From NCBI RefSeq assembly GCF_918797505.1, contig NC_092801.1, positions 36,138,517-36,202,516 of the forward strand: a DNA stretch of 64,000 nucleotides, written 5' to 3'. Below the pieces are notes generated by a model. The model made no database searches, had not been told where the DNA came from, and saw only the letters and a list, made by a program, of their open reading frames with translations. Shown here in pieces: positions 23,887-35,228 of the stretch (position 1 is its first letter; each line of letters begins with the position of its first letter). This DNA comes from Bemisia tabaci (Eukaryota > Arthropoda > Insecta > Hemiptera > Aleyrodidae). A program made the position numbers and the translations under genes.

Positions 23887-24260
23887 ACCCGACTTTGACC
23901 TTCCGTCGAGAGGCCGAAAGACCCTGTTTAATGAAGAAACATTTTGATGAGATTATCGGCTTACCGGGCCGGAGCAGATATCCCGCCTGTAAAAAGGGCC
24001 GTTGTTTTTTTTTAAAAAAGGAAACGGGGTAAGGGGGACTCACCCTGTAAAAAACGGCGGGAAAGACCGAGAGAAAAAACAAGACTGACATATTTATTAT
24101 CCGTCGGGAGAGTTTTCAGCGTCATCCTTCCGATCTTTATCAATCCATGGACCTTTTTTCGTCTTGGGCGGACTCTCTCTCGCCGATACTATATTGTCAT
24201 ATCTACCAAGATATTAAATATCCCTTAGCTTCCAAATTAAATTAAATTTAGAGGTTATTA
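23887..24260. other. Unique stretch, nothing recognised
   Basis: Contains T- and A-runs near 24010 and no supported feature. Confidence 0.45.
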
Positions 24261-24519
24261 ATTGGACCGCGTTTAACAGAAAGGAACCAAGCCACATTAG
24301 CTATTGTCAACTTTAACTGGGCGAATTAATTTTTTACGGGAGAACGATGGTGCGGATTCCTCGGCCAATTTTAAGGAATTTGCTTTTTACTACGGAGATA
24401 ATTCACTGAAATTTGCACGAAAATCCGCAAAACCGTTTTCATGTAAAAAATTAAATTGCTCCATTAAATTTGGCAATAGATGATGTGGCTTAGTTTCATT
24501 CTGTTTAACGCAGTCCAAT
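24261..24519. mobile_element. ATTGGA-260 foldback, complete
   Basis: 259 bp from ATTGGACCGCGTTTAACAG to CTGTTTAACGCAGTCCAAT. The subterminal GGAACCAAGCCACATTAGC has its inverse on the right. The interior is partly self-complementary, with the TTAATTTTTTAC block on both sides. It defines the family that is intact at 54309-54941 once later insertions are removed, and at 57381-57639. Confidence 0.88.
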
Positions 24520-24603
24520 CAAAGGTTAAAGTTAGAGTACCTGTTTAGGTAATGTATTTGAAAATGCTTCAGAAAAACCGAGTTTAGAGATCGAAATCCA
24601 GAG

Positions 24604-24758
24604 ACGGATCCAGTAATCTGGCAACAACGGATTCTCTATATTTAAACCTATGTTAAATTATCGATTCTTGTCGGAGCACCTGGCCCCTCCATACAGCGAT
24701 ACATTTCCATCGGTTCAAATGAAGAAAAAAAATAGTGTTGCCAATTTGCTGGATCCGT
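24604..24758. mobile_element. hAT-like MITE, GGATCCAG ends
   Basis: Inverted ends CGGATCCAGTAATCTGGCAA and TTGCCAATTTGCTGGATCCG. The interior holds TTTAAACCTATG and a TATCGATTCTTG block shared with 25757-25913 and 46608-47278. No clear target duplication. Confidence 0.65.
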
Positions 24759-24827
24759 GCCAATTTCGATATTTTGAATTTTTGCATGTTTTTTGTTTTT
24801 TGTTTACTGCTCTCTGTTTGGTTCACC

Positions 24828-25262
24828 AATAAGTCGGTTGCGCTGGTCACAGAATCGTAATTTGATGCTTGATTCTCGTAGATAAGCTGAAAATAATAAG
24901 AACTGTCTAAACATCATCTCTCCAAGTTCAATATCAACCGCGATGTCGCGCTTAGAATAATGCGTTTGATGACGTCATCCACCGCGTTAGAGACGCCCTT
25001 GGTTTCTTCCATCTTGCTTAGTTTTTCAGGGAGACACAAATTATCACTGTTTACTCATAAAACTCGCATGAAATCAAGGTGAAAGAAACCAAGGGTGTCA
25101 CTACCGTGGTAGATGACGTCAAAAACCCTACTTCTTAAATCGCGATATCTCGTTTAATATTGAAATAGAAAGTTGCTGTTGGGACTGATCGAATAATTTT
25201 TAGGTAATCCACAAAAATCAAGCATCGAAACACGATTTTGTGGCCAGCGTAACTGTACCATT
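24828..25262. mobile_element. GGGTC-440 foldback, second copy
   Basis: Ends AATAAGTCGGTTGCGCTGGT and GGCCAGCGTAACTGTACCATT. Same internal layout as 15992-16432, including paired GACGTCATCCACCGCG and CCGTGGTAGATGACGTC. Confidence 0.87.
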
Positions 25263-25463
25263 GAGCTAATATGAATTTAAGAGCACACTAATACTGCTCA
25301 AATCGTTCCTCATACTTTAATTCATTTTCACTCAGCTCTTGTTAGCATCAGTGTATCCAACCTCTATGTACGAAATTCGCATGTATGAAACTCATTACGT
25401 TCCTAAGGTTTAATACAATAGATTTAGGAGGATTTGCTGCCCTTTTAAGGGCCCTAAAAGTCA

Positions 25464-25707
25464 CACTGGGAAAAAAACACACATTGAATCTAGAGTCCAG
25501 ACATTTAGAAATGTCGACAAGAAAAAGTACTCTTGATTCAATCAGAGTCTAGCTTAAGTCAAGAACCAAGCCTCTTAATTTGAGCGGATTTTGTTTTGAT
25601 TCAAGCAAAAATCCGATTGAATCAAGAGTATTTGTTCTCGTCAATGTTTTCAAGCGTCTGGACTCTAGATCCAATGTGTTTTTTTTTTTTTTGTTTTTTT
25701 TCCAGTG
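25464..25707. mobile_element. CACTGG-227 element, complete, apparent TSD CA
   Basis: 244 bp from CACTGGGAAAAAAACACA to a T-run and TTTCCAGTG. Arms fold on TTGATTCAATC and GATTGAATCAAGAG. CA flanks both ends (25462-25463, 25708-25709). Confidence 0.9.
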
Positions 25708-25756
25708 CACCTTAAAATTCTCTTTTCTTTACTTAAGCTGCATCCTCGAAGAGGCA

Positions 25757-25913
25757 TTGGCGGATTCAGCAAATTGACAACATTGTCTTTTTTCAGTTTA
25801 AACTTATGAACATCTATCGATTCTTGAAGGGGCCAGGTGCTCCGACGAAAATCGATATTTAGCACAGGTTCTAATAAGGACAATCCAGTGCTGCCAAATT
25901 GCCGGATCCGCCC
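25757..25913. mobile_element. hAT-like MITE, GGCGGATTC ends
   Basis: Inverted ends TTGGCGGATTCAGCAAATTG and GCCAAATTGCCGGATCCGCC, with the GGGGCCAGGTGCTCCGAC block in the middle. Same family as 24604-24758. Confidence 0.65.
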
Positions 25914-26233
25914 GGCAAAGAGGGAAATAAAGCTGTATGGAGTCGGGAAAAAATTGAGATTCGGATTCTATGACAGGAAAGGAGCGACTTCTAAAATGTG
26001 ACAAGCGGAGGTCAAAACACACCCCCTACTCCCCTCCGGGTACCCGTCAACGCTCCCCCCTCCCCCTCCACCGGAATCTCGAGGGCCAAACCTGAGGGTG
26101 CATCCAAATGCGACGGTGATGGCTGTCAGCGGTAATAAATAGCTCGTCAAGTGAACGAGTTCTGAATAAGTAGCGCGAGTCCCTCCACAAGTGTGTTGAC
26201 GCGTGGAGGGAAATTTGATTATGTTCGCGCAAC
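25914..26233. other. GC-rich unique stretch
   Basis: C-rich patches at 26020-26075; no gene recognised. Confidence 0.45.
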
Positions 26234-26272
26234 GCCGCACAGTGGATCGAGTCAATTAGAGGGATCAGACAT

Positions 26273-26511
26273 CACTGAAAAAAAATATAGTAGATTTTAC
26301 CATACTCTGACACAACGATCTGAGTGTGGTAATTAACACCACTTTGTATGGTAACATTTACCATATTATGGTAAGAATCAACTGAATTCTGGTGAACACT
26401 ACTATAATTCTGATCATTTTCACTGAATAGTATCACTGTGTGAAAAATCAAGTAGAATTATAATTCTATAGTAGCCAATATAGTAGCCGTTACCATACTT
26501 TTTATGCAGTG
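26273..26511. mobile_element. CACTGAAAA element nested in CACAGTGG, TSD AT
   Basis: 239 bp from CACTGAAAAAAAATATAG to TTTTTATGCAGTG with AT on each side. The interior has repeated TTACCAT/ATGGTAA motifs. It disrupts the host between ATCAGAC and GCAATTTTTGAC. Confidence 0.85.
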
Positions 26512-27052
26512 ATGCAATTTTTGACTAAAGCCGCAAATTTTGATGTTTATTTCTTCACAGTTTAAATTTCAAGGCGTGCTTGAAACCCATTGCAGCCATC
26601 CGCGCTGTGCTGGGCCAAATTTGAAGATGATGATCTGATCGGTAATTGTTTGGCGACCTCGGCAATTCTCCGGTAGATATCGTTCTCATCAATGTTTATA
26701 TGAGTAGTATGATCAACCTACGTCTTGTTGTGTACGGTAATTTCTTGCTTTGTTACGGTATTTTCATATTATTGCACATTTGAACATAAAATAATCTCAG
26801 AATTGTCTGATGTTCGCTAATTTTGTTGTCTTCGTGACTTTGACAGCGATAAATAACAATAAAAAAAATCATTTTTTTTCTCAATTTTCATTATTTTCCT
26901 CAAATTTCGTATTGTGAATGCTTATTATATCGATTTTTAACCTCAAAAAAGGAGTTTTAGTAATATTTCAAAGTGCTCAAAGTTACTGATTTTCGCCAAA
27001 TTAAATAGTAATTCCTGGCCCGGCAGGGTCAAATTAAATCATAAGTCAATGG

Positions 27053-27331
27053 CAGGGTGGCATGAAATGTAAGAAAGAAATGAAATATTGGAAATTTCAG
27101 TGAAATATTTCGTGAAATTTCATGATGCTGTGAAATATTTCATATTTTTCAGGGGCTAGAGTATGGAACCCGCACTCAAACACATAAAAATAGAAGAGTC
27201 ACAATTTTTACATTTTGCGAACATGAAAAGGAACCGGTATCTTTCAATATCTTGCATAAATTTCTGAAATTTCATGAAATACTTCAATTGAAATTTCAAG
27301 ATATTATTTTTCATGAAATTTTGCCACCCTG
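27053..27331. mobile_element. hAT-like MITE nested in CACAGTGG, 8-bp TSD
   Basis: 279 bp with ends CAGGGTGGCATGAAAT and AATTTTGCCACCCTG. The flanks are GTCAATGG (27045-27052) and GTCAATAG (27332-27339), one mismatch. The interior consists largely of GAAATTTCA/TGAAATTTC repeats. Confidence 0.9.
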
Positions 27332-27478
27332 GTCAATAGATTTTAAGGAAGCAAATTTCACGAGGAAACCAATGGAACCAGTTTTAGAACCTTGAAGTTT
27401 TGTATGGACGGAGTTATAGGCGTTGAAAGTTTCCGAATTTTGTCCCACCTCTCCTATTGACTCGATCCACTGTGCGCC

Positions 27479-27797
27479 GCCCCGCGCGCCCCGTCTATGA
27501 TGGATATTTAACTATGATTTTCGACTCGAAAATTCGTCCTCGAATTCGAGGCATGATTTATCGTCGCCCTCTGACAAAAGGGCCTATCCCCATTTCCACG
27601 TGAGCCTTATTTTACATGTAAATTCATGCTTTCTGGGGTTCATGCGGAAGTCGGGATGCGCTCTTACGCGGAAAGAGCTCCGTTATGGCCGCTTTCCGCG
27701 CCACTGCTCTGCCGCACACGGACTCACTTATTTCCGCAGAAACTTTAAGCCGGTTTCCTTAGAAAGTTTTTTGTGTAATGAACCACTAAATAGGGTG
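27479..27797. other. Unique stretch, nothing recognised
   Basis: Moderate GC, with no repeat family or supported exon. Confidence 0.45.
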
Positions 27798-28156
27798 CAC
27801 TGTAAAAAAAAACACATTGGATCTAGAGTCCAGACTCTTGAAAACATTGACAAGAAAAAATACTTTTGATTCAATCAGATTTTTACTTAAATCAAAAGGA
27901 AATCCGCTCAAATTAAGAGGTTTGGTTCTTGATTCAAGCAAACATCCGATTGAATCGAGAGTATTTTTTCTTAAATCAAATCAGATTTTTCATCAGATTT
28001 TTCATCAGATTTTTGCTTAAATCAAAAGGCAATCCGCTCAAATTAAGAGGTTTGGTTCTTGATTTAAGCAAAAATCCGATTGAATCAAGAGTATTTGTTC
28101 TTGTCGATGTTTTTAAGATTCTGGGCTCTAGATCTAATGCGTTTTTTTTCCCAGTG
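27798..28156. mobile_element. CACTGG-227 element with internal duplication
   Basis: 359 bp. The ends are normal (CACTGTAAAAAAAAACAC, TTTTCCCAGTG), but about 90 bp of the interior is present twice (27884-27975 and 28008-28100, each with AATCCGCTCAAATTAAGAGG). A triplicated CAGATTTTTCAT lies between them. This explains its length against the 227-bp norm. Flanks TG and TA do not match. Confidence 0.9.
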
Positions 28157-28424
28157 TAGCTAATCAACTTCTTCAAAACTTGCTTCAGTATGAAAATGCC
28201 ACCGAAGACGCGTTAAACATATGAAAATCTACCAAAATTAACTCGCTAACGAAAAAATTAACGTGTGTCGTTTTTATTAGAATTGGTAAAATCGTAACGT
28301 CCCTCTCACGGAAAACCACAATCAACGCAAGTCAAATTGGCTGCCGGTCAACTATCAATTGTCAATTTTATATATTAAGTACATTTTAAGCAAATAATCA
28401 GTGTTTGAGAGAACTTAATTTTCC

Positions 28425-28536
28425 CCTTAAAATTTCAAGGGAAAATATTCATAATTTTCGTCAAAAATAGACATTTTATCTCGGTAAATTTGGCAACTCT
28501 CGAATTATCATACGGCGTTCTTCTTTAGCACGGCAG
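28425..28536. mobile_element. CTGCCG-253 MITE, right half only
   Basis: Ends TTCTTTAGCACGGCAG, preceded by GTAAATTTGGCAACTCTCGA. The left terminus is missing. Confidence 0.72.
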
Positions 28537-28890
28537 CAATGGCGGTGGTCCAGTGCGCTAGGCACTCACACAGGTTGCAATCTCTGAGTAAATGGAGGGA
28601 AACAAGAGTGCATAAGTTCGTCAGGGCACTTTCTTCGTGATCTCATCTCTTAGAGTAGCTCACGGTTATGCTCGATTTAACACAAAACTGTATTAAGCAA
28701 TCAAATCCTTTAGGTTGACCCGACGCAAAAAAGTAATACGAAGTAACACAGAGAAACATCAAACACGGAAATTTTCAGCGATTCCGGAACTTTTGAAATT
28801 TTCCTAATTTTCCTAAATTTTACCGGAATTTTTTAAATCGCCGCGATGTTCCGGATCTGTCGCATTTTCCGGAACTTCCTTGGAACTTTT
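28537..28890. other. Unique then CCGGAACTT-rich sequence
   Basis: 28770-28890 has several TTCCGGAACTT-type motifs; no gene is seen. Confidence 0.45.
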
Positions 28891-28894
28891 GAAA

Positions 28895-29860
28895 AAATCT
28901 AAAGAGAATTCCTGAACTTTTGACGGCCATGGAGTGGGAGAAATCGAAACAAAAAATTTCTGAATCCCAGAACTTTTGACGGACACGGAATGAGAGCACC
29001 GGAAATTTTTACCCGTGTTGAGACCCTCGGAGGAAAAGGACAAACTTCCAGGGCTGAAAAGCTCCGTACTCTTTGAGGATGCCTGTCATGCTGAACATGT
29101 TGGAGCGCCTTCAATTTCGTATGATACTGTGCAACATCTCTGTGGTGAAATAGTTACTTGAGGCGCCGTGCCACGCTGCGGCGCGGTGAGCAACTGGCCG
29201 GCGCATTGGCGCCTACAAACCTAAGGGGATACGTCAAGCATTGCGCAATGCGTGAAGTATCCCCTTAGACTTGTAGGAGCCAGTGCGGGTTACGCGCTGG
29301 CAGCACGCCGCTTCTGTTTAGTTCTAATATTTAAACTCGCGGAGTCAGCGATTTTCAATTCACGATTTTGAAAAGTTGGCACACACTGCATGGACTACTC
29401 AGGTTCGAGCCGAGAAAAATAGGTCTAAACGTTTATTCCTCCAGGAAACGTAATGTTAATGGCAAAGTTCAATGATGATTTTTATGAGTTACGAATATTT
29501 TATTGACTTTAAATTTTCAACAGGAGAAAATTTACGACTAGTGGATTCAAAACCATTCTCGACTTATTTCGCCCAAAAATGTGACTTATTGCATTGGTCT
29601 CAAACCCGGTCTACATAATATGTTTATCAAGAACTTTACACTTGATTCAAATTTTTGGATACTTTTTAGGAAATTGGCTCCTTTAAAATTCCGGAACTTT
29701 TGATGATCATGGAGTGGGAGAAATCGCAACAAAAATTTTCCAAATCCCAGAACTTTTGACGGACATGGAATGGGAGAACTGGAAATTTTTACCCGTATGG
29801 AGACCCTCGGAGGAAAAGGACAAACTTCCAGGGCTGAAAAGAGCATGTCGTTCAGTATCT
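28895..29860. repeat. Long dispersed repeat with internal duplication
   Basis: 28910-29060 and 29700-29842 are direct copies (GGAGTGGGAGAAATCG, ACCCGTGTTGAGACCCTCGG type). 29060-29600 is homologous to 35090-35640, including the palindrome at 29208-29281 and TCGAGCCGAGAAAAATAGGT. No coding sequence is supported. Confidence 0.8.
29208..29281. repeat. Hairpin-72 palindrome
   Basis: Same design as 11159-11230 with CCCC/GGGG inner pairs. A few substitutions (ACGTCAAG, TTAGACTTG) break perfect symmetry. Confidence 0.88.
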
Positions 29861-30298
29861 TGGTGAGGATGTGCAGAAAAGCTCGCTCTGAGTAAGCATG
29901 GAACCCGATATCTTGTACGTGATGCTACATTTACATTCCCCGCGTGCGGGACGGAAGCGAAAATCCCCTGAAAACGTTTAAAACGATCCCTTAAACTGTT
30001 CTGACGAGTGGAGAAATCGCGCGAGCGAGTGAACTGTTTACTTGCGTTTATTATTCCCCATCATGCTTTTTTCGCCTCGGTGATTTATGCGTTTTGCATT
30101 CAACGTTCCGCTGATAACTCCGGCCGATTGCCCCCGCGCACGCAACGCTGTTTCCCGCCGCCTGCCACCGCACGACACTCCAACCTTTAATTGGTTCGTT
30201 CCAAGTTGTTCAATTCCTCCCCCCGCCCCCTTCACATCCGAAGTACACCGATGTTTGGTTTTATGGTATCAACGAAGAGTGTAAAATAGCAGGGAATG
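29861..30298. other. Unique stretch, nothing recognised
   Basis: Moderate GC around 30110-30240. Frames on both strands are short and unsupported. Confidence 0.45.
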
Positions 30299-30310
30299 GA
30301 TTTCAATATG

Positions 30311-30655
30311 CACGGTATGCAGACAGAAGGTCTACAGCAAAAATGTCCACAAGCAGAAAGTCTACATTTACAATATCTAGAACTAAAAAATTCACTACGA
30401 AAATGTCTACAAATAATAATACCTTCTAAAAGAAAGTCCATACTCAGAGAGTTCACTTCTGAATGGAATAGGTGGAGTGAACTCACGTCAGTTACTTCTT
30501 TAGTTGTATCTATGGAGAAGAATCATCGTGTATTCATTTTTCTTTGATAGACGCGTTATATGTAGACATTTAACTTCTTAGGCATTCTAAAAGTAGACTT
30601 CTTAACTGTAGACATTTTGACTGTAGACCTTTTTTTCGTAGACCTACTGTCCGTG
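30311..30655. mobile_element. CACGG foldback with repeated GTCTAC motifs
   Basis: Ends CACGG and CCGTG. The left half carries GTCTAC repeatedly with AAAATGTC-type spacers and the right half carries GTAGAC repeatedly, in mirrored array. Such subterminal arrays are typical transposase-binding architecture (inference). It interrupts a sequence whose uninterrupted form is visible at about 31226-31250. Confidence 0.75.
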
Positions 30656-30666
30656 ATTCATATGCA

Positions 30667-30977
30667 CACGGATAAAAAAACTTCGTGCACGGGACCTGAA
30701 GTTGAAGTCATATGGATGAAGTTTTCGAATCACGCATCCGAAAACTTGAGGTCCAGCTGCCAAAGTTCGGGTCAAACATCTGAAGTACTTCGGTATATAC
30801 CAAAGGGTTCGGGTCACACGTCTGAAGTGTCCCAGTGCATACCTAAGTACTTCAGATGTCTAACCCAAACTACGGCAGTTGGATCTCAAGTTTTCGGATG
30901 TGTGATCCGAAAACTTCAGAGATCGAGCCATATGACCTCAGCTTCGGGTACAATGCACGAAGTTTTTTATCTCCGTG
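30667..30977. mobile_element. CACGG foldback, complete, TSD CA
   Basis: 311 bp from CACGGATAAAAAAACTTCGT to ACGAAGTTTTTTATCTCCGTG. Inner blocks pair (ATCCGAAAACTTGAGGTCC with its complement, ATCTGAAGTACTT with AAGTACTTCAGAT). CA flanks both ends. Confidence 0.82.
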
Positions 30978-31490
30978 CAAGAATGAGGGGAATTCATGTG
31001 ACAGCCAAATGGGTCGGTTTTTTCTTTAGGTTGTGTGTCAACACCCTACGAGACGTCTAAAAACAAAGTTTCGCGATCGAATATCCTTCACCGTTGAATG
31101 GTGTTCGACGATTGTGCATTCTTTTCTGCGTTTGTTTGCAATCTTTGAATGCTGCTCTGATTATTTTGGAGGAAATCTGTCACTTTTTAAAAAGGCAATA
31201 TAATGCTCTTATACATTTCTAGTTAATGTATGATTTCAATATGTATGCAAGAATGAGGGGAATTCATGCGGCAGCAGAATGGGTGGGTTTTTTCTTCAGG
31301 TTGTGTGTCAACACCCTACGAGACTTCTAAAAACAAATTTTCGCGATCGAATATCATCCATCGTTGAATGGTATTCGACGATTGTACATTCTTTTCTGCG
31401 TTCGTTTGCAGTCTTTGAATGCTTCTCTAATTATTTCGGAGGAAATCCGTCACTTTTTAAAAATGCAATATAATGCTCAGTTACATTCGA
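30977..31490. repeat. 270-bp tandem duplication
   Basis: GAATGAGGGGAATTCATG starts at 30981 and 31251. The units 30977-31246 and 31247-31490 are about 90 percent alike and each contains GTGTGTCAACACCCTACGAG. Confidence 0.88.
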
Positions 31491-31786
31491 ATCAGTGAGG
31501 ACGAAAACACACCAACTCGAAAAATTAAAATAATCAAGACCCATACAAAACTGTACAGCAAGTGTAGAAGTTAGTCTATGAAAAATATTTTTGGTGTCGA
31601 AAGACAAGTACTTAAGGACACTTTAAAGGTCCAAATTTGAACAGATGCCCTAGCTTCAATACCTTTTATTGAAATTGATCGTCTTTAATGAAAATTTAGC
31701 ATTTCCGAGTTACCGAGTTAGTTTGTTTTAGTTCTCACTGATACATTTCTAGTTAATGTGGGAATACAAATATAACTCCTTGTCTA
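31491..31786. other. Unique AT-rich stretch
   Basis: Nothing recognised apart from CATTTCTAGTTAATGT near 31745, which also occurs near 31215. Confidence 0.45.
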
Positions 31787-31790
31787 TTCT

Positions 31791-32041
31791 GTCGTGCTAA
31801 GGAAGAGCGCCGTATGAACATTCGCGAGTTGCAAAATTTCCTCCGGTAAAATGTTTATTTTTAAGGAACGCTATGAATTCTTTTCCTTTAAATTTTCAGA
31901 AACTTTCGGTAAAATAGTGAACAAACTTATCTGAAAAATTGGGAGGAAAATATCCTCAAGTTTACAAGGAGATTCGTGTTTTATCAAAGGAAATTCGGTT
32001 ACGCCTGAAGGTTCGTACGGCGTTTTTCCTTAGCAAGGCAG
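31791..32041. mobile_element. CTGCCG-253 MITE, complete, TSD TATT
   Basis: 251 bp from CTGTCGTGCTAAGGAAG to TTCCTTAGCAAGGCAG. TATT at 31787-31790 and 32042-32045. Confidence 0.94.
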
Positions 32042-32045
32042 TATT

Positions 32046-33776
32046 GCTCTCTTTATCAATTTAAATATTCCCCCGCAGGCGGATGCTTACTTTTAAACAA
32101 AACAGTTTCAAAACAGCTAAGTTTGGCAAGCGCGGGCGTGTCGCGGAAAATGTAAACAGGTTGCAGTGATGGAAGTTGCGGTGGCGAAGGGGGTTGGGTG
32201 TTTGGGACGATTAAAAGAGAGATTAGTTCTGTGAGGAGGACGATTCTGGGCTCCAATTCGGAGGGAAATTAGTCCTGCCCTCCCTTGCCTGCTACTGGCC
32301 TCATAGCACTCAAGCATCCGTTGATGCAGATACCTTTTCGGGTGATTTTTATGCCCCCCCCCCTCCCTGCAGCCCCATCTTGGTCTTACAGGAGGTCACG
32401 AATTTCAGTGGTAGGGGAACGACCCGTTTTATGACGATCCGACGCTGCCACGTGGTCGAGGAACAGCGTTACTAAAACAGACTGAAAGTTTGAAGCAGGA
32501 GAGATCGACACGAAAGCACGGTTTCTGGAATTATAAACCGTGCGCATTCCCTGAATTTCCCATGAATTCTAGGAGGTCATTCAGAAAAAAACTGAAAGTA
32601 CACAATCCTGGACGTTTAAAAAACGGTAACAACCTTCAGTGTTAATTTAATTCTACCTGCTATTAACTGCACCTTCCAAGACGTAAATTTTACATCCCTT
32701 GATGTCAATGTAACGCCAGTTGCAGTTAAACCTGCAAAGAGAGCTTTTGAATGTTTTCCAATACCCTGGTTGTCACATCGGAACTCTTTGTTTCCTTTTT
32801 CATCGGGATGATGTTCATAGTACGGAATAGTATACGGTCTTTCAAGATGAATTAGGTTGATTCAGTTCACGTTAAAATCGAGTTTGTTTGAGGTGGAACC
32901 ATTGAAATTGACAACCGATGAAGCTATTTAGGAACTGTTAAACAACTGTTGTACTTGTACAAACTTGGATGTTCATCCATGTTAATAAAATACAGCATGT
33001 GTCAACGTAAGATCATCACTGACTCGAACTATGCATCTGTTAGACTCAGACCGCTGATGAGCTTTTGAGAGATCAGTTTGAAAATAGTGATAATCTTTTT
33101 GATCAATTTGAAAATAGTGATAATCTTTTTGATCAGAGTAATTAATTTACAAATCAGCATTCAATGAGGGGTAAAATTCAACAGTACGTGTTCTTCCCTG
33201 CTTATTTCTTTTCCAATGGGTATTATCAAATTTCCTATAACTTTGGTAAATATTAACCGACTCCCATTTAAGTTTTCAAAGGGAGTGTGTGCTTTCCTCA
33301 GACCATAACGCGGAATGCAAAAGAATCGATTATTGTCAGCCAAAGTTTTGTTTTTTGGAGGTTCCTCCCTTGGACAACCATATGACTTTGTTAAAATGAA
33401 TGAATAGAATGCATTCAACAGAAAATAACGAACTGGGCGTTGATTAATTACGAACTGCACATTCATAAGTTACGATCTGGATATTCATTAGTTAAGAACT
33501 GGACGTTTCTAAGTTATGAAATAGAAGTTTATAAGATACGAACTGGAAGGTTATAAAATTTCGGATAGAGCGTTACGTAATGTTTTTAGAGAGATGAAAA
33601 GCTGTACCGCGGAAGCTTTACGGGAGAGTAAAAACATTCGACTTTCAGCGTTACGTATTTTTTGAATGGCCTCCAAACAATTCGGCCCACCTGTTAGCAA
33701 CGAATGAGAAAATCCGTAATATTATCGCGCTTTATTCATGATTCTTTTTACCAAAATCTAACAAATCGATCATCTG
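32046..33776. other. Long unique stretch, nothing recognised
   Basis: No local repeat family. A short tandem duplication, GATCAATTTGAAAATAGTGA type, occurs near 33070-33130. 33430-33560 has a loose periodic GAACTGGA motif. Minus-strand frame 33161-33466 (101 codons) is unsupported. Confidence 0.5.
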
Positions 33777-33784
33777 GTTTCGGG

Positions 33785-34090
33785 TAGAGTCCCTTTATAC
33801 TGAGAGTCGAGACAACACCCCCTCATGGAGTCACAAACGGGAATAAAGATTACAGAAATTGAACGTTTTTTGTAATCTTTTGATCGGCCCATTCTCAAAT
33901 TCCTTCCTCCGTTTCTTCTCTCATTCCGTTTTTTCCTTACCGAACCCGTAATCCCCTGGTCCATTCAAGATTCTGCAATCGGTGAAAATGTAATCTTTAT
34001 TCCCGTTTATGACACTGTGAAGGCCTTACATACGGGAACCAATCAGAAATGGATTAACATCGTCTTGAATCTCAGTATAAAAGGACTCTA
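33785..34090. mobile_element. TAGAGT-306 hAT-like MITE, 8-bp TSD
   Basis: 306 bp with ends TAGAGTCCCTTTATACTGAG and CTCAGTATAAAAGGACTCTA. The flanks are GTTTCGGG (33777-33784) and GTTTCGAG (34091-34098), one mismatch. Internal AACGGGAATAAAGATTACA has an inverted partner. The TAGAG terminus fits the hAT end pattern (Y-A-R-N-G). Confidence 0.9.
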
Positions 34091-34098
34091 GTTTCGAG

Positions 34099-34980
34099 AA
34101 GGTTCGGTATTCTTCAGCCGAACGCAATCCAATCGAACTAAGTTTCACTAAGTTCCGATTTTCAAAAGCGCGGATCCTCAAGGCCAGTCTATTTTTAAAG
34201 AAAGGCGAAGAGGTCCTGTGAATGCTCCGCGAGATTCCGAAGGTGACGAGAGTAATGTAACACGGAGCATTCTTGTCACACCGCGTATTTTACGGATCGT
34301 CGATGGGACGACGGGAATAATCCGATGAATCCGCAGAAACGGCAACGGGTTGCCAGGAAGCTTCCACTTGATTAAAATAAAGCTCTTCGGGCCGCCGGAG
34401 TTCTCGTTTTATCGGTCGGACGCCGAGCGGGTGCCGGTGCCGCTGGGGGCCGAAAATACACAGATTTTTATGGAGTCGTATCACGTTTAAAAAGGCTCCT
34501 CCTAAAATGCCGCGTCCCGAGACGCCGAGCCGTGGATTACGAGTAGAATTTTTTAAGCAGTTTCGCCGCTTCTATAGTGGAGAATAACCGATGCTAAAAT
34601 TGAAAATTACATTGAGGAAACGCACAATAAATACGGAGGAAATTTCGGTGAAATTGAAATTAATCGAACGTATTTCTATCGAACGGAACTATGCGCATTA
34701 TGACGTGTGAACTTCAATGTAGAAAAAAGTGATTTGATTTGAACAAAAATATGCTCAAATTTACCGCCGAGAAGATTTTCGTGTAAATCAAAAAAGAAAA
34801 TAATGCCTATTTAAAGAAGAAAAGATGCTCACGTAAGAAGAAAAGTCACTTACATCAAGCAGAAACCCGCTTTCATTCAGCTATTCTATTCTTGTTTCAA
34901 AATAAAATCCTCTTGACGGCATACTCAAGAATGTTTCTGCCTAAATTGAGTCACTGTTTCCTCTGATGAAATTTAAAAAT
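34099..34980. other. Unique stretch, partly GC-rich
   Basis: 34150-34560 has higher GC than its surroundings and no recognised repeat apart from an ATTTCTATCGAACGGAACTA block near 34672 from the ATTGGACGTA family. It could be conserved non-coding sequence; no exon is identified. Confidence 0.45.
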
Positions 34981-35228
34981 TATGCTAAACGTTATTAAAT
35001 ATGGATGCTAGGACTCGGTGAGTTTTCGGACTTCCGCTCTCTTTTTGTGCCGTAGTATCTTGATTTATTTTGCAAGGAAAGCTCTGTACTCTTAAAGGAT
35101 GCGTGTCATTCTTAATATGTTGCAGCGCCTTCAGTTTTGTACGATACTGTGCAACACCTCTGTGGTGAAATACTTGCTTGAGGCGCCGTGGCACGCTGCG
35201 GCGCGGCGAGCAACTGGCCAGCGCATTG

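Larger units (their letters stand above)
26234..27478. mobile_element. CACAGTGG element interrupted by two MITEs
   Basis: The outer ends GCCGCACAGTGGATCGAGTC and GACTCGATCCACTGTGCGCC are inverted repeats about 1.25 kb apart. Inside are independent insertions at 26273-26511 and 27053-27331. Without them the host would be about 0.7 kb. Relatives occur at 40844-41359, 56121-56585 and 59151-59395. No transposase frame. Confidence 0.8.
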
